Source: Alphaproteobacteria bacterium
GTDB taxonomy: Bacteria; Pseudomonadota; Alphaproteobacteria; UBA2966
Length of the DNA stretch: 43,873 nt
Direction of reading: 5' to 3'
Assembly: GCA_018650465.1 (NCBI GenBank)
Contig: JABIFY010000041.1
Coordinates: 1-43,873 of the forward strand
Below are positions 1 through 8,116 of the stretch, piece after piece (within the stretch, counting starts at the first letter, position 1; each line of letters begins with the position of its first letter). Under the pieces are notes generated by a model. That model made no database searches and had not been told where the DNA came from. It worked only from the letters and a program-made list of their open reading frames with translations. The position numbers were made by a program, and so were the translations under genes.

Positions 1-311
1 ACTTTTCTCTGAGCAGAAACAGAGCGTTGAAGATATTCGCTCTCGAAATCAACTAACTTCGACGAAACCGTAGTTCTGAACACTGAAAGCCCTTCGTCTT
101 CACGGACTTCAAACAGAGCCTGCTTCCTAATTGCGACTTCGATCGCAGTCGTCAGCGCCTGCGAATCCAAGTTTACATACTTGTATTTTTTGAGATTGCG
201 CAGCCAGATTCGAGCGTAATATTCGTCGCTCTCACCACCAGTCAATCGGCGCTTTCCGACGACTACTTGCTTGTTGATCTTAGTTACCTCCCCTGCGAAC
301 CAACTTGCCAT
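1..311 (-). CDS. Tyrosine recombinase/phage integrase, N-terminal fragment (cut by window edge)
   Basis: An uninterrupted minus-strand reading frame of 103 codons begins with ATG at 311 and runs off the left edge. The translation starts MASWFAGEVTKINKQVVVGK and continues with a basic and aromatic stretch, then a helix rich in E, A and R. This order of short beta strands followed by a helix is what the N-terminal arm-binding region of phage-type site-specific recombinases looks like; the catalytic Arg-His-Arg-Tyr domain would lie outside the window. No good Shine-Dalgarno is visible; the upstream sequence instead carries GTAAC repeats. Base use is more AT-rich than the genes to the right, in keeping with acquired DNA. 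The family call rests on fold-like appearance only, so another DNA-binding protein is possible. Confidence 0.5.
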   Translation of the reverse strand, partial: MASWFAGEVTKINKQVVVGKRRLTGGESDEYYARIWLRNLKKYKYVNLDSQALTTAIEVAIRKQALFEVREDEGLSVFRTTVSSKLVDFESEYLQRSVSAQRK

Positions 312-652
312 ATCTGTAACATTTCTGTAAGAGTCACATACTCTAAGTCATTGATATTTCGCCAATGTAACACTTTAGTAACACTGATACCAGTTCATTT
401 TATTGTTTTATTTCAGCATATTACTATTTCATGATCATTGTGTAGATGTACTGATAGGACGCCATGGTGCGTATTCTTTCTGACAGGTTCGGAAGGGGTG
501 ACCATTTTGGATTTGGGCCGATTTTTAACCCAATCCTGCGAGGGGTGCAATGCAGGGCGCCGCAGGAAGTGTTCGCAGAATGTATACTGCTTTCATGTAA
601 TTAATGATATATATCCTGTGCAGACAGCCTGGGGGTTTTTCGGAGGGACCGT
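312..652. other. Intergenic stretch between integrase fragment and histidine kinase
   Basis: This 341-bp stretch has no convincing gene. Its left part (312-430) is AT-rich and carries the GTAAC repeats. A TTGGG/CCCAA inverted repeat (513-517 and 529-533) and a TATACT box near 582 that could serve as a -10 element lie closer to the kinase gene. I looked for a tRNA or tmRNA end that could serve as an integration site and found none. Reading frames through the stretch lack ribosome-binding sites. Confidence 0.5.
314..383. repeat. Cluster of TGTAAC/AGTAAC direct repeats upstream of the integrase-like gene
   Basis: Short repeats TGTAACA (315-321), TGTAAG (326-331), TGTAACAC (366-373) and AGTAACAC (376-383) all lie in one orientation within 70 bp of the integrase-like start. 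Such iterated short sites next to an integrase gene are typical of recombinase arm sites or autoregulatory operators. No function can be shown from the sequence. Confidence 0.35.
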
Positions 653-2029
653 ATGTCAGACAATTTACCGTCACTGGGACGGTATTCCGGGGAGTTTACC
701 GACCCGGCCCATGAACGTGAATACAGAATGGCCACGTTCGCCCAGTCGTCCCGACGCACTCAGATATTTCTTTGGTTTGCCAGTGGTGTGCTGGCAATTG
801 TCCTTGCCCTGGTGTGGCAAGGCCAGGCTTCTGCTGCCGATTTTCTGGATATTTCTGTGCCGAGAATTACCGTCTGGATTCTGGCCATGCTGTTTCTCTG
901 GCTCAGCTATCGCACGCCGTCGTGGCAGCGTCTGGATAATATGGGCGCGGTTACTTACTTTTGCATGTTCGTCTTAACCGTCATTTACAGCGCCGATTCC
1001 GGATTGCCATCCGCCTCATTGATCACACGCAATCTGATCATCGTATTTTTGGGCTATTTGATCAGACCAACCAAAATGATCTATCTGGTGCTCATTGGCT
1101 GTCTGTTGTCTATTTTCATGGTGAACCAGGTTCTGGCCGTACCTGATGTAGCCAGACAAGAAATAACGGCGGCCGTTGCCTCTGCCATCATCATCAATGT
1201 GGTTGGTTATTTTGCCAGCCGGGACACCTCCAGAAACCTGCGCGTTAACTATCTTTTACGCTCGCAATCAGAACGCTTTGCTTACGAAGCCGAGGTTTCA
1301 CGTGCCATGGCCGTAAAGGCGAACGAATCAAAATCAGAATTCCTGACGGCCCTGAACCATGAACTGCGTAATCCATTGAATTCTGTTGTTGGCTTTTGTG
1401 AAGTCCTGAACCAGAGTTTTGACGAGACAACAACGGATATGCAGCGTGAATCTGTTGGCTATATTGCCTCTGCCGGAAAACACATGGTCGAGATCACCGA
1501 TCAGGTGCTGGATCTGGCGCGCATGGAAAGTGGATTTATAGAGCTGAACCCGGAAAAAATTGAAATTGGTGATTTGGTCAAGAATTGCCTTGGCATGATC
1601 GATATTGAAGCCAGGCAACACCATCTGACATCGGAAGCAGAAATACCGGCCCCCTCCCCCGTCGTCTGGGCCGATGCCACGCGCGCGCGCCAGGTTTTGC
1701 TGAACCTGCTGAGCAATGCCATCAAATACAATCACGACGGCGGCAGCATATCAGTGACGGTCAATGAAGTTCCCCACGCCATCCGCATTGCCGTCAGCGA
1801 TACAGGCGAAGGCATTCCCGAAGAACGCTATGACGAGTTGTTTGAACCTTTCAATCGCCTGGAAATGGAAGACCGCAGCATCAAGGGCACGGGCATCGGC
1901 CTGTCCATTGCCCGCAAGATTGTTGAAGCCATGGCCGGACGCATGGGCGTCGAAAGCGTTGTCGGCAAGGGATCGACCTTTTGGTTCGAGCTTCCCCTGC
2001 CCGTAGCTGCGGCAGGGGCAGAAAAATAA
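653..2029 (+). CDS. Membrane-bound sensor histidine kinase (orphan)
   Basis: This 458-residue protein should autophosphorylate on a histidine and pass phosphate to a response regulator. Residues about 35-210 are a run of hydrophobic segments, probably six membrane helices with short loops, so the sensor is the membrane domain itself. The H-box is LNHELRNPLN with His236, the N-box LLSNAIKY, the G1 box DTGEG at about 383 and the G2 box GTGIGLS at about 412, so both the dimerisation and ATPase domains are complete. The ATG at 653 follows a GGAGG ribosome-binding site. No response regulator is adjacent; the gene stands alone and converges on the hydrolase gene. Its signal and partner are unknown. 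Confidence 0.9.
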   Translation: MSDNLPSLGRYSGEFTDPAHEREYRMATFAQSSRRTQIFLWFASGVLAIVLALVWQGQASAADFLDISVPRITVWILAMLFLWLSYRTPSWQRLDNMGAVTYFCMFVLTVIYSADSGLPSASLITRNLIIVFLGYLIRPTKMIYLVLIGCLLSIFMVNQVLAVPDVARQEITAAVASAIIINVVGYFASRDTSRNLRVNYLLRSQSERFAYEAEVSRAMAVKANESKSEFLTALNHELRNPLNSVVGFCEVLNQSFDETTTDMQRESVGYIASAGKHMVEITDQVLDLARMESGFIELNPEKIEIGDLVKNCLGMIDIEARQHHLTSEAEIPAPSPVVWADATRARQVLLNLLSNAIKYNHDGGSISVTVNEVPHAIRIAVSDTGEGIPEERYDELFEPFNRLEMEDRSIKGTGIGLSIARKIVEAMAGRMGVESVVGKGSTFWFELPLPVAAAGAEK

Positions 2030-2104
2030 GACCAGGCGATATCGATCTTGTCGGGATCGCCCCGGCTCATATTTTCTATGCCTCGCAACGGGTTACAGGC
2101 ATCA

Positions 2105-2130
2105 GGTGTTTCAATCAAAATTGAAACGCC
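2105..2130. terminator. Hairpin between convergent genes
   Basis: GGTGTTTCAAT (2105-2115) pairs with ATTGAAACGCC (2120-2130) around a CAAA loop, giving an 11-bp stem with one G-T wobble. It lies between the ends of the histidine kinase and hydrolase genes and could end transcription from both sides. There is no long T run, so factor-independent termination is not certain. Confidence 0.4.
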
Positions 2131-2135
2131 CTGGG

Positions 2136-2996
2136 TCAGACTTTCCCCAGCCAGTCCGACGCTTCGACCCACAGGTTGTCGCGCAAAGGCTCCCGGAAAA
2201 AACCAAAATGACCGATGGATTTCAGACCAACGTCGGACGGTGCAAGATTGCGCCAGGTAATGTCCGCCTTTTTGAAACGCCCGATCACACTTTGATGGTA
2301 GTGCGATGACACATAGGTATCGTCATGGAAGCTGAAGGCAAGGATAGGAGCCGTAAAATTTGCATAGCCTGCAAAATCAAGACTTGCATCGCTGAACAAA
2401 TAATCCGGATGCTTGCACCAGCGCGACCACTGCAAGGCGACTTCACGAGGTAAATCAGCGATCCCAAGGCGCTTGCCGGGATAGTGGCCCAGCAATCGCG
2501 CAAGGCCCGGCATCATGACCGACCACATTAAGCGCAGGATCAGGCGTTTGGGCAAATATTTCAGCCCAGCCCAGTGTGCGTCATGCCCGCCGATGGCCGC
2601 CACCGCCATAAACCCGTCCAGCAGATCAATGTTGGGCACCAGACCCATGGTCTGGCCACCGCTGGAATGGCCAATGGCCAGCAATTTATTCTCGGGCCAG
2701 GCCGACTTCGCCCAATCAAGGACGCCCGGCGCATCGAGACAAGCCCAGTCGCTCATGCGGGCCTCGAAGCCTTTCAGGCTGCCGGGTCGGGACTGACCGT
2801 TGCCACGTACATCATAAGTAATGACGTCAAAGCCCTGATCGGCCAGATATTCTGCAAAGGTACGATAATATTGTCGCGGCACACCGAGGGCCGCGTTAAT
2901 CACGACTGTGCGCGCCTGACGCTGAGACGGGACAGCGTCAAATCGTGAGGCTGAAAGAGCAAATCCGTCGCTTGCCATAATTTCAAGATCGGACAT
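2136..2996 (-). CDS. Alpha/beta-fold hydrolase
   Basis: This 286-residue alpha/beta hydrolase carries the nucleophile elbow GHSSGG (Ser111 from the start chosen here), a later acidic segment DDTYVS and a C-terminal IGHFGFF that offers the catalytic histidine, so the triad looks complete. It resembles the predicted hydrolases grouped in COG4757; the substrate is unknown. An in-frame start lies at 3035, but the ATG at 2996 is preferred: AGGGG lies just upstream, and the palindrome at 3043-3058 with its TTGACG box would place the promoter so close to 3035 that transcription likely begins inside that extension. There is no signal peptide, so it should be cytoplasmic. Confidence 0.85.
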   Translation of the reverse strand: MSDLEIMASDGFALSASRFDAVPSQRQARTVVINAALGVPRQYYRTFAEYLADQGFDVITYDVRGNGQSRPGSLKGFEARMSDWACLDAPGVLDWAKSAWPENKLLAIGHSSGGQTMGLVPNIDLLDGFMAVAAIGGHDAHWAGLKYLPKRLILRLMWSVMMPGLARLLGHYPGKRLGIADLPREVALQWSRWCKHPDYLFSDASLDFAGYANFTAPILAFSFHDDTYVSSHYHQSVIGRFKKADITWRNLAPSDVGLKSIGHFGFFREPLRDNLWVEASDWLGKV

Positions 2997-3040
2997 AACA
3001 CCCCTGCTAGACTGAAATACACCAATACCAAACATGTAGT

Positions 3041-3061
3041 TAACGTTTACGTAAACGTCAA
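3041..3061 (-). promoter_or_regulatory. Perfect 16-bp palindrome in the hydrolase promoter, likely operator
   Basis: ACGTTTACGTAAACGT (3043-3058) is a perfect palindrome, imperfectly extended to 3041-3061. On the minus strand its outer edge forms TTGACG, a good -35 box, followed after 17-19 bp by weak -10 candidates near the hydrolase start. A symmetric site in this position suits a repressor, or a MerR-type activator acting in a long spacer. From memory the sequence resembles LiuR-type (MerR family) operators of branched-chain amino acid and fatty acid catabolism genes. That link is inference. Confidence 0.6.
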
Positions 3062-3080
3062 TCTAATAGTGGCTGGATAT

Positions 3081-3608
3081 TTATTCAGCCGGGATCGGAT
3101 TGGCGAGGTCAGAGATAATTTCACAGTTGGCAAGACCCTGAAAATAAGCTGGATCGACAATCACTTTTTTGGCCCGGCTGCCGCCACCCAGAATAACCCG
3201 GTCAAATTCCATAACGCGGGCATCAACCCAGACAGCAAGATCATCCGGCAGGGCAATGGGCGTTACACCGCCGATTTCCATACCTGTGTGCTCACGAGTC
3301 TCATCGGCTCCGGCAAAACTGGCTTTGCGCGCACCCAGCTTCTTTCTGACAACCTTGTTCACATCCAACCGACAATCAGCCAGTACAATACACAAGGCAT
3401 ATTTTTCTTCGCCTGATTTTGATCGCACGAGAATAGCATTGGCCGAATTTGCCAGATCATACCCATAGTGAGCACAAAACTGCGCGGTATCCGCCAAGGC
3501 AGGATCACAGTCGATTATTTCAAAAGCCACTCCGGAAGCCTGCAATGCTTTTAGAATACGTTCTTCCAGATCGGGCAGTGTCGACATATCAACCATCAGT
3601 TTTTTCAC
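3081..3608 (-). CDS. YbaK/EbsC-type aminoacyl-tRNA deacylase
   Basis: This protein of up to 175 residues belongs to the YbaK/prolyl-tRNA editing domain family, which hydrolyses mischarged aminoacyl-tRNA in trans. The visible signatures are the lysine-rich VRKKLGARKASFA segment, GGVTPIALP and the glycine-rich ILGGGSRAKK near the C-terminus; the domain fills the protein. The start is uncertain: GTG at 3608 overlaps the upstream kinase gene by 20 bp, while ATG at 3596 or 3587 would reduce or nearly remove the overlap; none has a strong ribosome-binding site. Translation is probably coupled to the kinase gene, although no functional link is obvious. The amino acid corrected is not predictable. 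Confidence 0.85.
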   Translation of the reverse strand: MKKLMVDMSTLPDLEERILKALQASGVAFEIIDCDPALADTAQFCAHYGYDLANSANAILVRSKSGEEKYALCIVLADCRLDVNKVVRKKLGARKASFAGADETREHTGMEIGGVTPIALPDDLAVWVDARVMEFDRVILGGGSRAKKVIVDPAYFQGLANCEIISDLANPIPAE

Positions 3609-5838
3609 TCAGGAACAAATTGCGGCCCGCACTTGCAGAGATACCAATGACCGGCAGATCAAAATAAAAAACCGACCCTTTGCCGACTTGTGATGAAAAA
3701 TCGATGTCGCCATTGTGGTGTTCAATGATCGCCTTACAAATGCTCAAGCCAAGACCTGTGCCGCCGATTTTGCGGCTATCCGATGAATCAGCCTGGGAGA
3801 AACGTTGAAATATCCTGCCCAAAAATTCATCGGGAATACCAACACCATGGTCGCTCACCGATGCTCGCCAGGCCTCATTCAGCTGTTCAAGTTTCACCTC
3901 AACAACATCGCCGTCAGAAGAAAACTTGGCGGCATTTGACAGTAAATTTGTAAGCACCTGCATCAGCCGGGCATGGTCGCCATGGACAATCGCCGGTTCA
4001 TCCGGAACTGAAAGGTTCAGTTTCACATTGTGTTCTGCGGCGTAAGCCTCGTGGGCATTCGTTGCTTCCGCAACAAGTGAGCCGAGATCAAGATCGACCA
4101 TATTGAAATCCATTTTCCCGGCTTCGATTTTTTCGATATCCAGAATATCGTTAATCAACAAGACCAGACGTTCCGAATTTTTGTAGGCAATCTCCAGCAT
4201 CGAGCCAAGTTCTTCTGGCAAATCACCCGTCACACCGGCCCGGATCAGGCCTAGCGAGCCTTTGATTGAAGTCAGTGGCGTGCGCAATTCGTGACTAACT
4301 GTCGATACGAATTCTGACTTCATTTTTTCTGCCCGCTTTTGCGCCGTAATATCCCGGACAACGCAGGTGAACTTGCGCTGACCTGCCACCGTCATTTCAC
4401 TGATACCGATATCAAGCGGAAATTCAGTACCGTTGCTGTGCAATCCCTGAATTTCACGCCCCCCACCGACAATCTTTGTATCGCCGGATTTCCGGTATGT
4501 TTTGAGATACCCTTCATATTCATCATGCCAAGGCCTCGGCAACAGAACCCACATTTTTGCCCCGATCAGGTTGGCCTCGTCATATTCGAAGATTTGCGCA
4601 GCCGCCGGATTAATGGATTCAATAGTGCCATTTTGATCAAAAGTAATAATGCCATCAACGACGGTTTCGACAATAGCCCGTACACGCGCTTCGCTGATCA
4701 GGGATCGCTGAGTGGCTTCCTTCAGCTCAGCCGTGCGCTGATCAACCAGGATGCGGACTTGCTGGTTCTGGCGGGAAATCGTGGTGAAGAAAACGGCGGA
4801 CAAAAAAGAAATCATCAAGATAGCGATTGATGTCCCGGCTGCGGCTATATGCCAGGTTGCGGCCAGTGAAGTGACCGTTGGGCGCGCGATCAGCTTCCAT
4901 GCGCGCCCGCCAACAATAATTTCATGACTGAAATAAATATCTTGCCGGGCCGTATCGAAGTCCAGAACGGGTGCCGGGCTTTTCCTGGATCTTGAGTTAT
5001 GAACGTAAATGAGTTCCTGTTTATCGTTCGTCCCGCCATCAAACAGATAGAGATCAATTCCGGCAGGTGATCGCACAGCCTTGTTGGCATCCGATGAATT
5101 AAGGGCTGTATCGACCAACAGGCTGATCTTAAAAACACCCAGGGCAAAACCATGCAGATTTTTCTGACGCAATTTGACTGTCGAAATATCTGTATTATTC
5201 TTGTAGACCGGAGAAAACACCAGAACACCAGCCGGATCGTTTGGTATTTGCACCAGATTGATACGGGCACTGGCAACACTTGAATTGCTATCTCGTGCCA
5301 GTTCCAGTGCCTTTAACCTTGCCGGGTTTGATCCCAGATCAAACCCCAGTGCCCCCTCGTTCCCCGTATAGGGATAAACGAAGTGAACCGGAAAATACGC
5401 AGTCCGATCCGCTGGAACCGGTCCCATTTTATGGTTCTCCAAGCGTTGCTTGAAATGATAGGCCGCAAAACCATCAGCCTTCCCGGCTGCCTCATATTGT
5501 TCTTTTTCAGCCCTTGGCACCCGCGGAATCCACTCCAGGGCCTGATAGGCATGAGTTTTCAATTTGCGTCTGGAAGCTTCGATTAATCGGTCAAAATCGG
5601 CCCGATCAATATTTGGCTGCAGCGTGACATAGGCCACCAGCGTATTGACGACAGAAAGCTCATTAATGATGCGGTTTTCAACGGCCGCGAATCGTTCCAA
5701 GGCATTATGTTCAAAATCTGAAACAAATTTTGACTTGCCATATTCCAGCACAGCCAGATGAGCCACAACGGCAAAGATAATGCCGACAAGTGAAACAAGA
5801 ATAGCTGGCAGATATATCCGGCTAAGTATCTTTGTCAA
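3589..5838 (-). CDS. CHASE-PAS sensor histidine kinase
   Basis: This is a 749-residue membrane histidine kinase. A membrane helix at about 7-29 is followed by a periplasmic CHASE domain (about 75-290; note the conserved-looking ALEWIPRVPRAE segment), a second helix at about 325-350, a short coiled coil, a PAS domain (about 375-490, ending in the usual CVVRDITAQKRAEKMKSEF junction), the H-box SHELRTPL with His516, N-box Asn635, a G1 box DHGVG near 663 and G2 box GGTGLGLS near 692. The start codon is TTG at 5838; GGTGGGG stands eight bases upstream. CHASE domains bind small extracellular ligands such as cytokinin-like or peptide signals, but the ligand here is unknown. No cognate response regulator is adjacent. 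Confidence 0.92.
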   Translation of the reverse strand: MTKILSRIYLPAILVSLVGIIFAVVAHLAVLEYGKSKFVSDFEHNALERFAAVENRIINELSVVNTLVAYVTLQPNIDRADFDRLIEASRRKLKTHAYQALEWIPRVPRAEKEQYEAAGKADGFAAYHFKQRLENHKMGPVPADRTAYFPVHFVYPYTGNEGALGFDLGSNPARLKALELARDSNSSVASARINLVQIPNDPAGVLVFSPVYKNNTDISTVKLRQKNLHGFALGVFKISLLVDTALNSSDANKAVRSPAGIDLYLFDGGTNDKQELIYVHNSRSRKSPAPVLDFDTARQDIYFSHEIIVGGRAWKLIARPTVTSLAATWHIAAAGTSIAILMISFLSAVFFTTISRQNQQVRILVDQRTAELKEATQRSLISEARVRAIVETVVDGIITFDQNGTIESINPAAAQIFEYDEANLIGAKMWVLLPRPWHDEYEGYLKTYRKSGDTKIVGGGREIQGLHSNGTEFPLDIGISEMTVAGQRKFTCVVRDITAQKRAEKMKSEFVSTVSHELRTPLTSIKGSLGLIRAGVTGDLPEELGSMLEIAYKNSERLVLLINDILDIEKIEAGKMDFNMVDLDLGSLVAEATNAHEAYAAEHNVKLNLSVPDEPAIVHGDHARLMQVLTNLLSNAAKFSSDGDVVEVKLEQLNEAWRASVSDHGVGIPDEFLGRIFQRFSQADSSDSRKIGGTGLGLSICKAIIEHHNGDIDFSSQVGKGSVFYFDLPVIGISASAGRNLFLSEKTDG

Positions 5839-5959
5839 AAATCGCGCCCCACCTGAATTTGTCTTCGCTTTGTCTATGCCTGTACTTCAAGAAAAATTAC
5901 AAATAACCTGGCCCTGACAGCCCTTAATTTCCACGCACGAATAGTTCGTGGCGAAAGTC

Positions 5960-7021
5960 CTACAACCTTGCGGGATTCTTGATCATTATCAACCCGAGAT
6001 TAGCGTTGCTCAAAGGAAACAAAACTTTTGTCTCATTTTTGTCGGACAGCAAAACCATGTCGCCAGTAATTTTGGCTTTTAGATTGATATAATGTAGTTC
6101 CCTGAACAAACCACCCGCGAATGTAACAATCCTGATCGCCGTACGGCTTTCATTCGGAATCAGAATATCTGAAATGCCATCGCCGTTGACGTCCGCAACC
6201 GCCGATAGCTGCATGTCTTGCATACCAATGCCATGATTGGAAAATCCCTGTGCTTCGTGGTCCGGGACAAGGCGGTTTCCGTCCAGCACAAACAAACGCA
6301 GCAGAACGCCCAGATGCGGTGTTATTACAGCCGCGATTTCAATGTCGCCATCGCCATCAAAATCGGCTGCGGAAACCGGATTTAGCCACCTGTAGGCTTT
6401 GCCGATGACAGCGGATTCTGCAAACGGTACAATCCGACCCTGACGAATTGAATAGGCAGCTATTCTGGCACCACCATCAAAGCCGCTTTTGACGGCGACG
6501 AGTTCCGGTTTCTTGTCCCCGTCAATATCCAGAAATCTTATACGACGATCTTCAAACACATGATGCGGCGAAAGCCGGTAATTTATTTCCTCGCCGGTAT
6601 TCATTTTAATTCTGAACCCGGTCGCTTCGATGTCGTCCCCCAGGACGGCGTGATCATACTGACGCGTTGGTCCGGTTAGCCAGCCCTGCATCTTGTCATC
6701 ATCTGAAACTGTAATTTCACCATCGGGCAGTCCGTCCTTTGGCTTTTGTCTCACAGGCCTTTTCCCCCGTAAGACAAACCGGAACGGTGGTGCAAACCCT
6801 GCCATTTGGTATTGCTGGCCCAAGCGACCTTCGATCACTATCCGCCCGCCTTCAGCTGTGATTTCCTGAACGGCAACAGGCGGGACAATATTCAAGAACC
6901 GCACATCTGAACCGGCTATCGAACCATGTGGCGCAAAAATAATCACAATCCATGTTGCAATTGCAGATACAAATCGTAGTTTCCAAAGACGCCTGCCTGG
7001 CAGGAAGTGTTTACGTGGCAT
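5960..7021 (-). CDS. Secreted FG-GAP/VCBS-repeat protein
   Basis: This 353-residue protein has an N-terminal basic and hydrophobic signal sequence (about 13-37, probable cleavage after SIAG). Three calcium-binding-type loops follow at roughly 50-residue spacing: DIDGDKKPE, DFDGDGDIE and DVNGDGISD, each the centre of an FG-GAP/VCBS repeat, so the C-terminal two thirds likely fold as blades of a beta-propeller. No enzyme motif is visible; a periplasmic or surface binding role is likely. The ATG follows AAGGA at good spacing. It is divergent from the gene at 7196. A small stem, CACGAA/TTCGTG (5937-5951), lies just past the stop but has no T run. Confidence 0.8.
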   Translation of the reverse strand: MPRKHFLPGRRLWKLRFVSAIATWIVIIFAPHGSIAGSDVRFLNIVPPVAVQEITAEGGRIVIEGRLGQQYQMAGFAPPFRFVLRGKRPVRQKPKDGLPDGEITVSDDDKMQGWLTGPTRQYDHAVLGDDIEATGFRIKMNTGEEINYRLSPHHVFEDRRIRFLDIDGDKKPELVAVKSGFDGGARIAAYSIRQGRIVPFAESAVIGKAYRWLNPVSAADFDGDGDIEIAAVITPHLGVLLRLFVLDGNRLVPDHEAQGFSNHGIGMQDMQLSAVADVNGDGISDILIPNESRTAIRIVTFAGGLFRELHYINLKAKITGDMVLLSDKNETKVLFPLSNANLGLIMIKNPARL

Positions 7022-7195
7022 TTTATTCCTTCATCTTGCGGGGTTGGTGAACACCTTATTTTACGACAGGATATATCATGCAGGAGATTTTTCTTCTTGT
7101 GTTGATGACTTGTCCTCAGAAGACCGGGCGAGAACACTTATAAATCTGGCGAGAAAACCTGGAATTGATGACAACATACGGATATCCTGGGCGCC

Positions 7196-8116
7196 ATGAG
7201 CAACATTGAAGAGTTGCGCCTTAGACTGGAAGACGCTGAGCGGCGCTTTGGGTTAAAGTCGGCGAAAAACAATCAATACAGTGTGCGCCTGGTTCAGCTT
7301 GTCGATGCCGTGGTCGATGATCTATGGGTGCAGCGGCGCGATCACGAACGCTTGAGTTTTGAAAACGAAGAATTTCGCTCCATGTTGATATCCTTGCTGG
7401 CCACGATCGAAGGCGGCGACAAGGATGATTTGCGTACTATGATGCACGGCATGGCCGAGCGAATCGCAACTTTAATGGCCGCCGGTGCCGGTGCACCTTC
7501 CTATGAACCGGTCCTGGAACGATATCCTGATCCTGAATTTGATCCTGAGCCCGCACTCGCACCAAACCCAGTGCATGAACCCGCGCCGCAATATGAGGCC
7601 AATGAAGAAGAAATTCCTCTGAGTGCAGCGGATTTACCCGAAATTGTAGATGTCTCGCCACCGCAGCCGCTGCCTGAAGAAATTAACGCCACGGCCATCG
7701 ATGATCCTGTACTTGATGCCCCGGAAGAATTCGAACAATCTTCCGAGCTCCCTGACATCGACGTCGACACCATTTCGGCCGCAGTGGCAGATCTTGCCCA
7801 TAAAACAAAATCTGTTAAACCTGTTCTTGATTTTGGATCCGCTGAGCCACAAACGCCCGAGCCGGTTGCGACACATGAGGCCGAGCCAGTGCCCCCCGTG
7901 CAAATAGATGAACCTGTCGCCGGGCCGCCACCAGCAGCGGACGAAACGCCGTCAGATATTGCCGCCATGGCCCCGACTGCTGAAATGCCACGGGAAATCA
8001 AAACACGCACCGGCGAATTTGCCGACCTACATAATGTGCTGGATGACATTCGGGAACTGGTCGGTTTGATGGACCCAATTGATGCCCCCTCTCCGACGGA
8101 ACCTGGGCAAGTCTGA
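7196..8116 (+). CDS. Acidic, proline-rich protein of unknown function
   Basis: I do not recognise this 306-residue protein. Residues 1-90 are predicted helical and charged, with a coiled-coil-like start (MSNIEELRLRLEDAERRFGL). Residues about 95-270 are dominated by P, E, A, D and V with little hydrophobic content and are probably disordered. The end (ADLHNVLDDIRELVGLMDP) looks like a short amphipathic helix. The two-helix plus acidic linker plan recalls scaffold or adaptor proteins, but no family signature is visible. The stop overlaps the start of the FAD oxidoreductase gene by one base (TGATG), so the two are co-translated. The ribosome-binding site before 7196 is weak. Confidence 0.7.
   Translation: MSNIEELRLRLEDAERRFGLKSAKNNQYSVRLVQLVDAVVDDLWVQRRDHERLSFENEEFRSMLISLLATIEGGDKDDLRTMMHGMAERIATLMAAGAGAPSYEPVLERYPDPEFDPEPALAPNPVHEPAPQYEANEEEIPLSAADLPEIVDVSPPQPLPEEINATAIDDPVLDAPEEFEQSSELPDIDVDTISAAVADLAHKTKSVKPVLDFGSAEPQTPEPVATHEAEPVPPVQIDEPVAGPPPAADETPSDIAAMAPTAEMPREIKTRTGEFADLHNVLDDIRELVGLMDPIDAPSPTEPGQV

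Noticed and set aside
312-652. tRNA or tmRNA attachment site for the integrase
   Set aside because: No cloverleaf or TTCGAATCC-type T-loop with matching acceptor stem could be found.
438-977. 179-codon plus-strand frame before and across the start of the first kinase gene
   Set aside because: It overlaps the well-supported kinase start, lacks a ribosome-binding site and shows no domain.
5936-5952. Terminator after the FG-GAP gene
   Set aside because: Only a six-bp stem with a three-base loop and no T run; too weak to call.
7196-8116. PopZ-like polar organiser
   Set aside because: The acidic proline-rich centre recalls PopZ, but the C-terminal oligomerisation helices of PopZ are not recognisable.
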